This document shows, one piece after another, positions 49,822 to 57,866 of a stretch of 64,000 nucleotides of DNA. The notes under the pieces are model-generated. The model saw only the letters and a program-made list of their open reading frames with translations. It ran no database searches and had not been told where the DNA came from. Source of the DNA: Protaetiibacter sp. SSC-01. GTDB lineage: Bacteria; Actinomycetota; Actinomycetes; Actinomycetales; Microbacteriaceae. Numbering within the stretch: position 1 is the stretch's first letter; each line of letters opens with the position of its first letter. The position numbers and the translations under genes are program-made. The stretch covers positions 1,798,001-1,862,000 of the forward strand of contig NZ_CP059987.1 in assembly GCF_014483895.1 (NCBI RefSeq), written 5' to 3'.

Positions 49822-50454
49822 TCAGAGCGTGCCGAGCCAGTTGCGGAGCAGGCGGATGCCGGCTTCGCCCGACTTCTCGGGGTGGAACTGCGTGGCCGAG
49901 AGCGGGCCGTTCTCGACGGCGGCGACGAAGGGCTCGCCGTGCTGCGCCCACGTGACGCGGGCCTGCGGGAAGGGGCCCGAGGGCTCGAGGTCCCAGCTGC
50001 GCGCGCCGTAGGAGTGCACGAAGTAGAAGCGCTCGTCGCGGATGCCCGCGAAGAGCTCGGAGTCGTCGGGGGCCTGCACGGCGTTCCAGCCGATGTGCGG
50101 GAGCACGGGCGCGTCGAGCTCCTCGACGGTGCCCGGCCACTCCCCCAGGCCCTCGGTCTCGACGCCGCGCTCGACGCCCCGCTCGAACAGCACCTGCATG
50201 CCGACGCAGATGCCGAGCACCTTGCGTCCGCCCGCGAGGCGACGCTCGATGAGCTCGGCGCCGCGCGCCGCGTTGAGGGCGTCCATGACGGCCGCGAACG
50301 CGCCCACGCCGGGCACGAGCAGCCCGTCGGCGGCCATCACGGCATCCCGGTCGGCGGTGAGCTCGACACGCGCGCCCGCCGCCTCGAGGGCCTTCGCCGC
50401 CGAGTGGACGTTGCCGGAGCCGTAGTCGAGGACGACGACGGAGGGGGCGGTCAT
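49822..50454 (-). CDS. hisH: Imidazole glycerol phosphate synthase, glutaminase subunit
   Basis: A 210-residue class I glutamine amidotransferase. The nucleophile Cys is in [16 protein letters not shown], and the His/Glu pair is in [15 protein letters not shown]. The oxyanion strand is [12 protein letters not shown] and GVGAFAAVM. It hands ammonia to HisF, which is not in the window. The ATG lies one base after the hisB stop codon. Confidence 0.96.
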   Translation of the reverse strand: MTAPSVVVLDYGSGNVHSAAKALEAAGARVELTADRDAVMAADGLLVPGVGAFAAVMDALNAARGAELIERRLAGGRKVLGICVGMQVLFERGVERGVETEGLGEWPGTVEELDAPVLPHIGWNAVQAPDDSELFAGIRDERFYFVHSYGARSWDLEPSGPFPQARVTWAQHGEPFVAAVENGPLSATQFHPEKSGEAGIRLLRNWLGTL

Positions 50455-50455
50455 G

Positions 50456-51061
50456 TCAGAGGGCGCCCTTCGTCGACGGCACGCCGGTCACGCGCTCGTC
50501 GCGGGCGACGGCCTGACGGAACGCGCGCGCGAACGCCTTGAACTCGGCCTCGGCGATGTGGTGCGGGTCGCGACCCGCGAGCACGGTGAGGTGAACCGTG
50601 AGACCCGCGTTGAACGCGATCGCCTCGAAGACGTGACGCACCATCGATCCGGTGAAGTGCCCGCCGATGAGGTGGAACTCGAAGCCCGCGGGCTCCCCCG
50701 AGTGCACGAGGTACGGGCGGCCGGAGATGTCGACGACGGCCTGCGCGAGGGCGTCGTCGAGCGGCACGAGCGCGTCGCCGAAGCGGCCGATGCCGCGCTT
50801 GTCGCCGAGCGCCTGCTTGATCGCGGTGCCGAGCACGATGCCCGTGTCCTCGACGGTGTGGTGCACGTCGATCTCGGTGTCGCCCTCGGCGCGCACCGTG
50901 AGGTCGACGAGGGCGTGCTTCGCGAACGCCGTGAGCAGGTGGTCGAAGAACGGCACCGTCGTCTGGATGTCGGACGTTCCGGTGCCGTCGAGGTCGATGC
51001 TCAGCTCGATGCTCGACTCGCTCGTCTGACGGCTCAGACGCGCGGTGCGGTGCGTGGTCAT
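50456..51061 (-). CDS. hisB: Imidazoleglycerol-phosphate dehydratase
   Basis: A 201-residue monofunctional dehydratase. Both His-rich metal motifs are visible: [20 protein letters not shown] with [13 protein letters not shown], and the second-half [24 protein letters not shown]. It lacks a HisN phosphatase domain. The ATG is six bases after TAGGGT, whose TAG is the hisC stop; this may be a second leaderless start or a coincidence with a G-rich ribosome site. Confidence 0.96.
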   Translation of the reverse strand: MTTHRTARLSRQTSESSIELSIDLDGTGTSDIQTTVPFFDHLLTAFAKHALVDLTVRAEGDTEIDVHHTVEDTGIVLGTAIKQALGDKRGIGRFGDALVPLDDALAQAVVDISGRPYLVHSGEPAGFEFHLIGGHFTGSMVRHVFEAIAFNAGLTVHLTVLAGRDPHHIAEAEFKAFARAFRQAVARDERVTGVPSTKGAL

Positions 51062-51070
51062 GCCCCCACC

Positions 51071-52159
51071 CTACCGAGCCCCACCGGGGCCGAGGGCGGC
51101 GAGGCTCTCGAGGAAGAAGCTCGTCTCCTCGGCGGTGCCCGCCGTGACGCGCAGGGTGTTCGGGATGCCGACGTCGCGGATGAGGATGTCGCGCTCGAGG
51201 AGGGCGCGGAACGTCGCCTGCGGGTTCTCGACGCCCTCGAAGAGCACGAAGTTCGCCTCGGTCGGCCAGGGCCGGTAGCCGAGCGCGGGGAGCTCGGCGA
51301 CGATGCGGTCGCGCTGGGAGGCGATGTCGTCGACCATCGCGAGCATCTCGGGCGCGTGGGCGAGCGCCGCGACGGCGGCGGCCTGCGTGAGGGCCGACAG
51401 GTGGTACGGCAGGCGGACGAGACGCAGGGCGTCGGCGATGACGGGGTCGGCGGCAAGGTAGCCGACGCGCACGCCGGCGAACGCGAAGGCCTTGCTCATC
51501 GTGCGCGACACGACGAGCCTCTCGCGACCCGGCAGGAGCGTGAGCGCCGAGGGCTTGTCCTTCGGCATGAACTCGGCGTACGCCTCGTCGACGAACACGA
51601 TGCCGTCGGTCGCGTCGTAGGCGGCCTCGATCGTCTCGAGCGCCAGTCCCGTGCCCGTCGGGTTGTTGGGCGCGCACAGGAAGACGAGGTCGGGACGGTG
51701 CTGCTCGATCGCCCGCACGGCCGTCTCGGGGCGGATGTCGAAGCCGGCGTCGCGGTCGGCCGTGACCCACGCGCTCCCGACGCCCGCCGTGATGATCGGG
51801 TGCATCGAGTAGGTGGGCGGGAAGCCGAGCACGCTGCGACCGGGACCGCCGAAGGCCTGCAGCAGCTGCTGGATGATCTCATTCGAGCCGTTCGCCGCCC
51901 ACACGTGGTCGGCGGTGAGGCCGTGACCGAGGTACCGCGCGAGCGACTCGCGAAGCTCCATGAACTCGCGGTCGGGATAGCGGTTGGCGGTGAGTACCGC
52001 GTGGGCGAGCGACTCGATGATCTCCCGAGCGACCGGCTCGGGGATCGGGTGCGTGTTCTCGTTGACGTTGAGGGCGTACCGCACGTGCTTCTGCGGCGCG
52101 CCGTAGGGGGTGAGGCCCCTCAAGTCGTCGCGGATCGGGAGATCGGAGAGGGAGGCCAC
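51071..52159 (-). CDS. hisC: Histidinol-phosphate aminotransferase
   Basis: A 362-residue class I/II PLP aminotransferase. NVNENTHPIPEPV, the YPDREFMELRESLARYLGHGL segment, and WAANGSNEIIQQLLQAFGGPG lead to the PLP lysine in VVSRTMSKAFAFAGVRVGYL. The start is a GTG, exactly six bases after TAGAAT (52166-52171), so it looks leaderless; hence no histidine leader peptide. It is first in hisC-hisB-hisH-hisA-sseB. The hisD gene that often precedes it is absent; the LysM gene is upstream instead. Confidence 0.94.
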   Translation of the reverse strand: MASLSDLPIRDDLRGLTPYGAPQKHVRYALNVNENTHPIPEPVAREIIESLAHAVLTANRYPDREFMELRESLARYLGHGLTADHVWAANGSNEIIQQLLQAFGGPGRSVLGFPPTYSMHPIITAGVGSAWVTADRDAGFDIRPETAVRAIEQHRPDLVFLCAPNNPTGTGLALETIEAAYDATDGIVFVDEAYAEFMPKDKPSALTLLPGRERLVVSRTMSKAFAFAGVRVGYLAADPVIADALRLVRLPYHLSALTQAAAVAALAHAPEMLAMVDDIASQRDRIVAELPALGYRPWPTEANFVLFEGVENPQATFRALLERDILIRDVGIPNTLRVTAGTAEETSFFLESLAALGPGGAR

Positions 52160-52165
52160 CCCGCG

Positions 52166-52171
52166 ATTCTA
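52166..52171 (-). promoter_or_regulatory. Putative leaderless -10 (TAGAAT) of the hisC operon
   Basis: TAGAAT lies six bases before the hisC GTG, within the 49-base gap between the LysM gene and hisC. Confidence 0.5.
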
Positions 52172-52208
52172 GTGAGCGGCCCTGTGCCCTCTCCCCGGCG
52201 ACCGGGGG

Positions 52209-52589
52209 CTACTCCGCCGAGTACTCGGCGGGGATCGCGAGGCGCTGACCGGGCTGCACCTCGGTCGTCGGCAGCTGGTTGAGCTCGACGAGGGCCGCGA
52301 CGACCTCGCGCGGATCGGACTCCGGAGCGACCCACGCCGCGAGATCCCACAGGGACTCGCCCGAAGCCACGGAGATGTACTCGAAGGTGGTCGTCGACGC
52401 CGTCGAGCCCGCCTGCGCCGGAGTGCCCGAGAGGGCGGAGAGCGTGAGGGCAGCCGCGATGGGCGCGCCGAGGAGGGCTCCGAGCACGGCGCGACCCCGA
52501 CGCGTGATGCGCAGGCGCGGGCGCGCCGCGGGACGGGCAGCCGCTCGCGCGGAGGGGAAGCCGGCGGTGGTGAGGGTGACGGTGCTCAT
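52209..52589 (-). CDS. LysM-domain membrane protein, probable SOS-induced division inhibitor
   Basis: A 126-residue protein: a basic cytoplasmic part (residues 1-42), one transmembrane segment (AVLGALLGAPIAAALTLSALSG) and an outside LysM domain (YISVASGESLWDLAAWVAPESDPREVVAALVELNQ, then GQRLAIPAEYS). The ATG follows AGGAGG at five bases. It is divergent from lexA with a LexA box in its promoter. This matches YneA of Bacillus, DivS of Corynebacterium and Rv2719c of Mycobacterium in position and layout. These stop or slow division during DNA damage. The function here is inferred from that. A strong hairpin lies in its leader. Confidence 0.82.
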   Translation of the reverse strand: MSTVTLTTAGFPSARAAARPAARPRLRITRRGRAVLGALLGAPIAAALTLSALSGTPAQAGSTASTTTFEYISVASGESLWDLAAWVAPESDPREVVAALVELNQLPTTEVQPGQRLAIPAEYSAE

Positions 52590-52627
52590 CTGGTCCTCCT
52601 GGGGGTGCGGGCCGTCTGGCCCGGTGG

Positions 52628-52674
52628 ACAGCTTCCGCATCCGGCCTCGGCCGGGAGGCCGGATGCGAAGCTGT
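52628..52674 (-). promoter_or_regulatory. Large leader hairpin of the LysM gene
   Basis: ACAGCTTC plus GCATCCGGCCTC pair with GAGGCCGGATGC plus GAAGCTGT, a 20-bp stem with one bulged base and a six-base loop, between the promoter and the AGGAGG site. A second small hairpin (GGGCC-AGAC-GGCCC) follows. It may slow or stabilise the message. Confidence 0.6.
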
Positions 52675-52680
52675 GTTCCG

Positions 52681-52709
52681 AATGTATCTTCGATCGAACA
52701 AACGTTCAA
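52681..52709 (-). promoter_or_regulatory. LysM gene promoter with LexA box
   Basis: TTGAAC (52704-52709) and TACATT (52681-52686) have a 17-base spacer on the minus strand. The LexA box CGAACAAACGTTCA (52695-52708) overlaps the -35 and spacer, so LexA would block polymerase. Confidence 0.75.
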
Positions 52710-52769
52710 GTCCTCCGGCGGAATTCCCCGGATCCCTGGATTCCCGGGGATCCGATCCGACGACACACT

Positions 52770-52809
52770 CGAACGGATGTTTGCCCGCACCCGCCGGAGC
52801 GGATACAGT
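52770..52809 (+). promoter_or_regulatory. lexA promoter with LexA box
   Basis: TTGCCC (52781-52786) and TACAGT (52804-52809) have a 17-base spacer. The LexA box CGAACGGATGTTTG (52770-52783) overlaps the -35, predicting autorepression. The box matches CGAAC-N4-GTTCG in all but the last half-site bases. Confidence 0.72.
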
Positions 52810-52890
52810 TTCGATCGACGGGATGAATCCGATCACGGACCACCGACATCGCATCCCTCACCCGTGAGAACCGAGCCGTAGGAGGCCCCA

Positions 52891-53565
52891 ATGAGCGACA
52901 TCGAGCAGGCCGACGAGCGCCCCGCCACGCGGCGCCGCAAGAGCCTCAGCGAGAAGCAGCTCGCCATCCTCGAGGTCATCCAGCGCTCGGTGTCGAGCCG
53001 CGGATACCCGCCGAGCATGCGCGAGATCGGCGACGCCGTCGGGCTCGCCTCGCTCTCGAGCGTGACGCATCAGCTCAACCAGCTCGAGCTCGCGGGCTAC
53101 CTGCGCCGCGACCCCAACCGGCCGCGCGCGCTCGAGGTGCTCATCGACATCCCCGTCGCCGAGGACGCGGGCTCAGCCGCCCCCGTGGGCGACGCCGCGA
53201 TGGTGCCGCTCGTCGGCCGCATCGCCGCGGGCGTGCCGATCACGGCGGAGCAGCAGGTCGAGGAGATCTTCCCGCTCCCGCGGCAGCTCGTCGGCAAGGG
53301 CGAGCTCTTCATGCTCAAGGTCTCGGGCGACTCGATGATCGACGCCGCCATCTGCGACGGCGACTGGGTCGTCGTGCGCTCCCAGAACACGGCCGAGAAC
53401 GGTGAGATCGTCGCCGCGATGCTCGACGGCGAGGCGACCGTGAAGGTCTTCCGTCAGCGTGACGGTCACACCTGGCTGCTACCGCGGAACACCGCGTTCG
53501 AGCCGATCCTCGGCGATCAGGCCGAGGTGCTCGGCAAGGTCGTGGCGGTGCTTCGCTCGGTCTGA
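52891..53565 (+). CDS. lexA: LexA SOS repressor
   Basis: A 224-residue LexA. The N-terminal winged helix ([44 protein letters not shown]) binds SOS boxes. The self-cleavage bond Ala-Gly lies in GRIAAGVPI, the catalytic Ser in [12 protein letters not shown] and Lys in [10 protein letters not shown]. An N-terminal tail of about 25 polar residues precedes the helix-turn-helix. AGGAGG is seven bases before the ATG. Two LexA boxes lie upstream. Its 3' end overlaps the convergent hydrolase gene by 49 bases. Confidence 0.97.
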   Translation: MSDIEQADERPATRRRKSLSEKQLAILEVIQRSVSSRGYPPSMREIGDAVGLASLSSVTHQLNQLELAGYLRRDPNRPRALEVLIDIPVAEDAGSAAPVGDAAMVPLVGRIAAGVPITAEQQVEEIFPLPRQLVGKGELFMLKVSGDSMIDAAICDGDWVVVRSQNTAENGEIVAAMLDGEATVKVFRQRDGHTWLLPRNTAFEPILGDQAEVLGKVVAVLRSV

Positions 53566-54287
53566 GCCACGTGGCGGGCGAGCCACTCCTCCACGACGTG
53601 CATGAAGCGCGCGTGGTCGTCGCGGAAGACGGTGTGGCCCGCGCCCTTGATGGTCTCGACGGTCATGCCGAGCCTGCGCAGGCCGGCAGCCGCCGCATCC
53701 GTGATGAGAAGGCTCCTCTCGGCGAGCACGACGAGGCTCGGCGCCACGAGCCGCAGAGGCGGCACGATCGGGCGCGAGTCGGCGAAGCCGAGGATGGTGC
53801 GCTTGTCCCAGTCGCGCAGCGTCGCGAGTTCGATGTCGACGTCCTCGGGGCTCCAGCGGGGGTTCCAGCGCACGAGGGCCGAGCGGCGCGGGCGAGGCGC
53901 GAGCGCGAAACCGACCTTGAAGAGCACCCCGCGGATGCCGCGCGGGAACGCGAAGGCCGGGTCGACGTAGATGGCGGCGCGGGGCGCGAGCCGGTCGGCC
54001 GCGAGCGAGGCGACGAGCCCGCCGAGCGAGTGGCCCATGACGAGGTCCGGCGGACCCTCGAGCAGCGGCGTGACCGTCTCGACGACGTCGTCGGCCCATC
54101 CGCGAGGCGTGTAGCGGCGCGACCGCGGTGAGGCGCCGTGCCCCGCGAGGTCGACCGCGAGCACCCGGAAGCCCTTCGCCTCGAGCTCGGCGCTCACGCG
54201 GTGCCACGCGCGATGGTCGGACATGATGCCGTGGACGAGGATCGCGGTGCGCGGGCCCTCACCCGACGCGTGGACAGCCAACTTCAC
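53517..54287 (-). CDS. Alpha/beta hydrolase
   Basis: A 256-residue alpha/beta hydrolase. The oxyanion motif [13 protein letters not shown], nucleophile elbow [13 protein letters not shown], acid near VVLAERS and the catalytic His in [11 protein letters not shown] are present. The substrate is unknown; the family includes esterases, lipases and epoxide or ester hydrolases. The start is a GTG six bases after TAGCCT, again a leaderless-type arrangement. Its last 49 bases overlap lexA on the other strand. Shorter starts would lose the oxyanion strand. Confidence 0.85.
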   Translation of the reverse strand: MKLAVHASGEGPRTAILVHGIMSDHRAWHRVSAELEAKGFRVLAVDLAGHGASPRSRRYTPRGWADDVVETVTPLLEGPPDLVMGHSLGGLVASLAADRLAPRAAIYVDPAFAFPRGIRGVLFKVGFALAPRPRRSALVRWNPRWSPEDVDIELATLRDWDKRTILGFADSRPIVPPLRLVAPSLVVLAERSLLITDAAAAGLRRLGMTVETIKGAGHTVFRDDHARFMHVVEEWLARHVAQTERSTATTLPSTSA

Positions 54288-54293
54288 CCTCCG

Positions 54294-54299
54294 AGGCTA
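54294..54299 (-). promoter_or_regulatory. Putative leaderless -10 (TAGCCT) of the hydrolase gene
   Basis: TAGCCT lies six bases before the GTG at 54287 on the minus strand, just downstream of the hflX stop. Confidence 0.5.
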
Positions 54300-54353
54300 C
54301 GTCGACCGGCTGGGCGGCCGCCCTGCCCCGTCTGAGGGATACGTGGGAGAGGC

Positions 54354-55904
54354 TTACGCGGGTGTCGTCGCCGACTCGAGCTGGTGCGCCACGGCCTCGC
54401 TCGCCTGCACGCGCATCCGGGTGCCCGTCTCCTCGTAGCTCGTCTCGAGCACGCGCGCGCGGTCGTGCGCAAGCGCCACGAGGTCGCCGCGGTCGTACGG
54501 GATGAGCACCTCGAGCTCGACGTCGGGCAGCGGGAGGCGGCGGGCGATCTCCTCGAGGAGCTCCTCGACGCCCTCGCCCGTGCGGGCCGACACGAACACC
54601 GAGTCGGGCTCGAGGCCGCGCAGCAGCATCCGGCGATCGTCGTCGACGAGGTCGCCCTTCGTGAAGACGATGAGCTCGGGCACGTCGCGCGCACCGGCAT
54701 CGCCGAGCACGTCGCGCACGGTCGCGATCTGGGCGGCCGGGTCGGGGTGGCTGCCGTCGACGACGTGCAGCACGAGGTCGGATGCGGCGACCTCCTCGAG
54801 CGTCGAGCGGAACGCCTCGACGAGCTGGTGCGGGAGGTTCCGCACGAAGCCGACGGTGTCGGCGATCGTGAAGACGCGCCCGTCGGGCGTGCGGCTGCGG
54901 CGCACGGTCGGGTCGAGCGTCGCGAACAGAGTGTTCTCGACGAGCACGCCCGCGCGCGTGATGCGGTTGAGGAGGCTCGACTTGCCCGCGTTCGTGTAGC
55001 CGGCGATGGCGACGGCCGGCACCTGGTAGCGGTCGCGGTTGGCGCGCTTGGCCTGGCGGCCGGGCGCGAAGCCCTTGATCTGGCGGCGCAGCTTCGCCAT
55101 GCGCGAGTGGATGCGGCGGCGGTCGAGCTCGATCTTCGTCTCACCCGGACCGCGCGAGCCCATCCCCTGGCCGCCCGCGGCCTGGCCACCGGCCTGACGG
55201 GACATCGACTCACCCCAACCGCGGAGGCGCGGGAGCAGGTACTCGAGCTGCGCGAGCTCGACCTGCGCCTTGCCCTCGCGGGATTTGGCGTGCTGGCTGA
55301 AGATGTCGAGGATGACGGCCGTGCGGTCGATGACCTTGACCTTCACGGCATCCTCGAGCGCACGCCGCTGGCTCGGCGCGAGCTCGGTGTCGGCGACGAC
55401 CGTGTCGGCGCCGACGGATGCGACGATGTCGGCGAGCTCGGCGACCTTGCCTCGGCCGAGGTACGTCGCGGGGTCGGGGTGCGGCCGACGCTGCAGCACG
55501 CCGTCGAGCACGACGGCACCCGCCGTCTCGGCGAGGGCCGCGAGCTCGCGGAGGGAGTTCTCGGCGTCCTCGAGCGACTCGGACGGCGTGTAGACGCCGA
55601 TGAGCACGACGTTCTCGAGGCGCACCTGCCGGTACTCGACCTCGGTGACGTCGGCGAGCTCCGTCGAGAGACCGGCGACGCGACGCAGCGCGGCACGCTC
55701 CTCGCGGTCGAACTGCTCGCCGTCGCGGTCGCTGCCGACCGCCGTCGCGTCGTCCTGGAGCGCCGCGGCACGGCCTCCGAAGACGCGCACGCCGGCGTGC
55801 GCACCCTCCGTCGCGAGGATGCGATCCAGTGCGTCGCGCGGGGCCTCGTCGCCCTGCACGGCGTCGCCCGACTCGATCGGGGCTGTCTCGCGGAATTCGC
55901 TCAT
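54354..55904 (-). CDS. hflX: Ribosome-associated GTPase HflX
   Basis: A 516-residue GTPase that splits stalled ribosomes and is linked to heat or antibiotic stress. The N-terminal HflX domain has VLDGVLQRRPHPDPATYLGRGKV and the GxGE region SRGPGETKIELDRRRI. The G domain has G1 VAIAGYTNAGKSSLLNRI, G2 TLFATLDPTVR, G3 IADTVGFVRNLPHQLVEAF and the FTKGDL motif as G4. The start is the ATG before SEFRETAPI; TAGGGT lies ten bases upstream, so the leader is a few bases at most. It is divergent from a methyltransferase gene. Confidence 0.95.
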   Translation of the reverse strand: MSEFRETAPIESGDAVQGDEAPRDALDRILATEGAHAGVRVFGGRAAALQDDATAVGSDRDGEQFDREERAALRRVAGLSTELADVTEVEYRQVRLENVVLIGVYTPSESLEDAENSLRELAALAETAGAVVLDGVLQRRPHPDPATYLGRGKVAELADIVASVGADTVVADTELAPSQRRALEDAVKVKVIDRTAVILDIFSQHAKSREGKAQVELAQLEYLLPRLRGWGESMSRQAGGQAAGGQGMGSRGPGETKIELDRRRIHSRMAKLRRQIKGFAPGRQAKRANRDRYQVPAVAIAGYTNAGKSSLLNRITRAGVLVENTLFATLDPTVRRSRTPDGRVFTIADTVGFVRNLPHQLVEAFRSTLEEVAASDLVLHVVDGSHPDPAAQIATVRDVLGDAGARDVPELIVFTKGDLVDDDRRMLLRGLEPDSVFVSARTGEGVEELLEEIARRLPLPDVELEVLIPYDRGDLVALAHDRARVLETSYEETGTRMRVQASEAVAHQLESATTPA

Positions 55905-55935
55905 GTTCCGGTTAACCCTAGTTCCTCGTTTTCGG

Positions 55936-55947
55936 TAGGTTCTCAGC
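55936..55947 (+). promoter_or_regulatory. Putative leaderless promoter of the methyltransferase gene
   Basis: TAGGTT (55936-55941) followed by six bases and the ATG at 55948. No Shine-Dalgarno is present. Confidence 0.5.
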
Positions 55948-56595
55948 ATGTCGTCCGAGCACTACTTCTCGACGTCGCCGTCCGGCGACGCCGTGCTCCG
56001 GACCATCTCGGTGCGGCTCGCGGGCCGCGATCTGCAGGTGACGACCGCGAACGGCATCTTCAGCCCCGAGCGTGTCGACACGGGCACCCAGGTGCTGCTC
56101 GCCCACACGCCCGCCCCGCCCCCCGGCGGGAACTTCCTCGACCTCGGCTGCGGGTGGGGTCCCATCGCGCTGAGTCTCGCGCTCGAGTCACCCCGTGCGA
56201 CCGTGTGGGCGGTCGACGTGAACGAGCGAGCACTCGACATGGTCAGGCGCAACGCCGAGGCCCTGGGCCTCGACAATGTCAACGCCTGCCGGCCCCAGGA
56301 TGTTCCCGCGGATGTGCGGTTCCGCACGATCTGGTCGAACCCGCCCATCCGCGTCGGCAAGAACGAGCTGCACGCGATGCTCTCGCACTGGCTCCCGCGC
56401 CTCGACGCGGGCTCGGATGCGTGGCTCGTCGTCGCGCGCAACCTCGGCTCGGACTCGCTGCACCGCTGGCTGCAGGGCGAGCTGCCCGCCGACTTCGCCG
56501 TGCTGCGCGCCGCCACGAGCAAGGGCTACCGTGTGCTCCGCGTGCGTCACCGCTCCGGCACGGGGCTCACACAGCCCATCGACGTCGTGGGCTGA
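55948..56595 (+). CDS. RsmC/RlmG-like class I methyltransferase
   Basis: A 215-residue methyltransferase. SAM motif I is NFLDLGCGWGPIALSLAL, the acidic strand-2 end VWAVDVNERALDMVRRNA, and the nucleic-acid amino-methylase motif SNPPIRVGK. The NPP motif marks methylation of an exocyclic amino group of a base, as in 16S rRNA G1207 enzyme RsmC, but the protein corresponds only to the catalytic half of RsmC. It is divergent to hflX, with a leaderless-type promoter. The target is likely rRNA, inferred. Confidence 0.87.
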   Translation: MSSEHYFSTSPSGDAVLRTISVRLAGRDLQVTTANGIFSPERVDTGTQVLLAHTPAPPPGGNFLDLGCGWGPIALSLALESPRATVWAVDVNERALDMVRRNAEALGLDNVNACRPQDVPADVRFRTIWSNPPIRVGKNELHAMLSHWLPRLDAGSDAWLVVARNLGSDSLHRWLQGELPADFAVLRAATSKGYRVLRVRHRSGTGLTQPIDVVG

Positions 56596-56618
56596 GCGGC
56601 CGACGTCATCCGTTCGAC

Positions 56619-56655
56619 GGTCTCGATACGCCGCCTGCGGCGGCGCTCGACCGGC
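56619..56655. repeat. Dispersed palindromic repeat copy
   Basis: GGTCTCGATACGCCGCC, then TGCGGCGGCGCTCGACCGGC. It forms a GCCGCC-TGC-GGCGGC hairpin after the methyltransferase gene and may end its transcript. Confidence 0.65.
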
Positions 56656-56743
56656 GGGAGAGCGCGGCTACTCGGTCGGCGGGAGAGCGCGGCTACTCGG
56701 TCGGCGGGAGAGCGCGGCTACTCGGTCGGCGGGAGAGCGCGGC
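56652..56743. repeat. 25-bp tandem repeat, three full units and a partial one
   Basis: The unit CGGCGGGAGAGCGCGGCTAC plus TCGGT runs at 56652-56676, 56677-56701 and 56702-56726 with no mismatches, then 17 identical bases from 56727. It includes GGCTACTC, the tail of the dispersed repeat, and appears to have grown out of it. Confidence 0.9.
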
Positions 56744-56769
56744 GCTCGACCGCGGGTGACCACGGGGCT

Positions 56770-56807
56770 GGATTCGACACGCCGCCTCCGGCGGCTACTC
56801 AACCAGC
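56770..56807. repeat. Dispersed palindromic repeat copy
   Basis: GGATTCGACACGCCGCC, TCC, then GGCGGCTACTCAACCAGC. It is in the same orientation as the copy at 56619, and the two flank the 25-bp tandem repeat. Confidence 0.65.
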
Positions 56808-56818
56808 GGTGAAGCCGA

Positions 56819-56857
56819 CACGTCGCACGAGCGGGCAACTCGCACGTCGCACGAGCG
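56819..56857. repeat. 15-bp direct repeat pair
   Basis: CACGTCGCACGAGCG occurs at 56819-56833 and 56843-56857, with a 24-base period. It is part of the repeat island; no gene is seen. Confidence 0.7.
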
Positions 56858-56867
56858 AAGCGGGGGT

Positions 56868-56956
56868 GCGGGGTCGGTTTCGAGACGCTGGCATCGGGAC
56901 GGGCGGGAGCGCGCCGTCCAGGCGCGCGGGGGCATGCGGCTCGAAACCGACCCCGC
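56868..56956. repeat. 17-bp perfect inverted repeat with 55-base spacer
   Basis: GCGGGGTCGGTTTCGAG (56868-56884) and its exact complement (56940-56956) enclose a spacer that holds a smaller hairpin, GCGCGCC-GTCCA-GGCGCGC. It lies after dapF on the minus strand and could end its transcript, or be a cruciform-forming relic of the dispersed repeat. TTTCGAG echoes the repeat consensus. Confidence 0.75.
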
Positions 56957-56999
56957 TCCGCCGCGATGCGGCTCGGGGCGCGTCAGCGGACGGCGGGCT

Positions 57000-57866
57000 C
57001 TACGGCAGCGTGACCGCGCCGTCGAAGACGAGGGTCGCGGGGCCGCTCAGATGCACGTGGCCGTCGGCGACGCGCACGCCGACCTCGCCCCCGGGAACCC
57101 GCACACGCCAGACGTCGGGGGCGCCCTCGCCCGCCCACGAGCGCGTCGCGAGGGCCGCAGCGGCGGCGCCCGTGCCACACGAGAGGGTCTCGCCGCTGCC
57201 GCGCTCGTGCACGCGCATCCGGATGCGGCCGACGCCGCCGGAGATGAGGGGCTCGCCGGGCACGACGAATTCGACGTTGGCGCCCTCGGGGGGCGCGGGG
57301 GCGATGACGGGGGCCTCGCTCAGGTCGAGCGCGTCGAGCTCGTCGTCGTCGGCGAGCGCGACGACGACGTGCGGGTTGCCGACGCCGACGGCGAGCCCGG
57401 GCCGGTCGACATCGAGGCGGCGCGCGGAGACCATGGCGTCGCCTGCGACGACGTAGGGGCCGAGGTCGACCTCGAAGCCGTCCTCGGTGCGCGTGAGCAC
57501 GCGCACGCCGCCGCGCGTGCCGATGTGCACGGCTTCGCCGATGGCGAGGTCGAGCAGGCCCTCGGCCAGCAGGTAGGCGCCGTAGACGCGGATGCCGTTG
57601 CCGCACATCTCGGCGGGGCTGCCGTCGGCGTTGTGGTAGTCCATGAACCATTCGGCGCCCGGGTCCTCGGCGAGTGCGGCGGCGCCCTCGGGCAGGCTGG
57701 CGGAGCGCACGGCGCGGATGACGCCGTCGCCTCCGATGCCGAAGTGGCGATCCGCGAGGGCGGCGAGCTGCGTCGCGTCGAGCTCGAGTCGGCCGTCGGG
57801 GTCGCTGTACAGCACGAAGTCGTTGCCCGTGCCGTGGCCCTTCGTGAAGGCGATGTCGATGCTCAC
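57000..57866 (-). CDS. dapF: Diaminopimelate epimerase
   Basis: A 288-residue cofactor-independent epimerase converting LL- to meso-diaminopimelate for lysine and peptidoglycan. The two catalytic Cys are in [12 protein letters not shown] and [32 protein letters not shown] is the typical start and the GIGGDGVI motif follows. The GTG overlaps the miaA stop (GTGA). It is last in miaB-miaA-dapF, a conserved actinobacterial order, and the repeat island follows. Confidence 0.96.
   Translation of the reverse strand: MSIDIAFTKGHGTGNDFVLYSDPDGRLELDATQLAALADRHFGIGGDGVIRAVRSASLPEGAAALAEDPGAEWFMDYHNADGSPAEMCGNGIRVYGAYLLAEGLLDLAIGEAVHIGTRGGVRVLTRTEDGFEVDLGPYVVAGDAMVSARRLDVDRPGLAVGVGNPHVVVALADDDELDALDLSEAPVIAPAPPEGANVEFVVPGEPLISGGVGRIRMRVHERGSGETLSCGTGAAAAALATRSWAGEGAPDVWRVRVPGGEVGVRVADGHVHLSGPATLVFDGAVTLP

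Noticed and set aside
52160-52208. Possible histidine leader peptide before hisC
   Set aside because: The 49-base gap places TAGAAT six bases before the hisC start; there is no His-rich frame.
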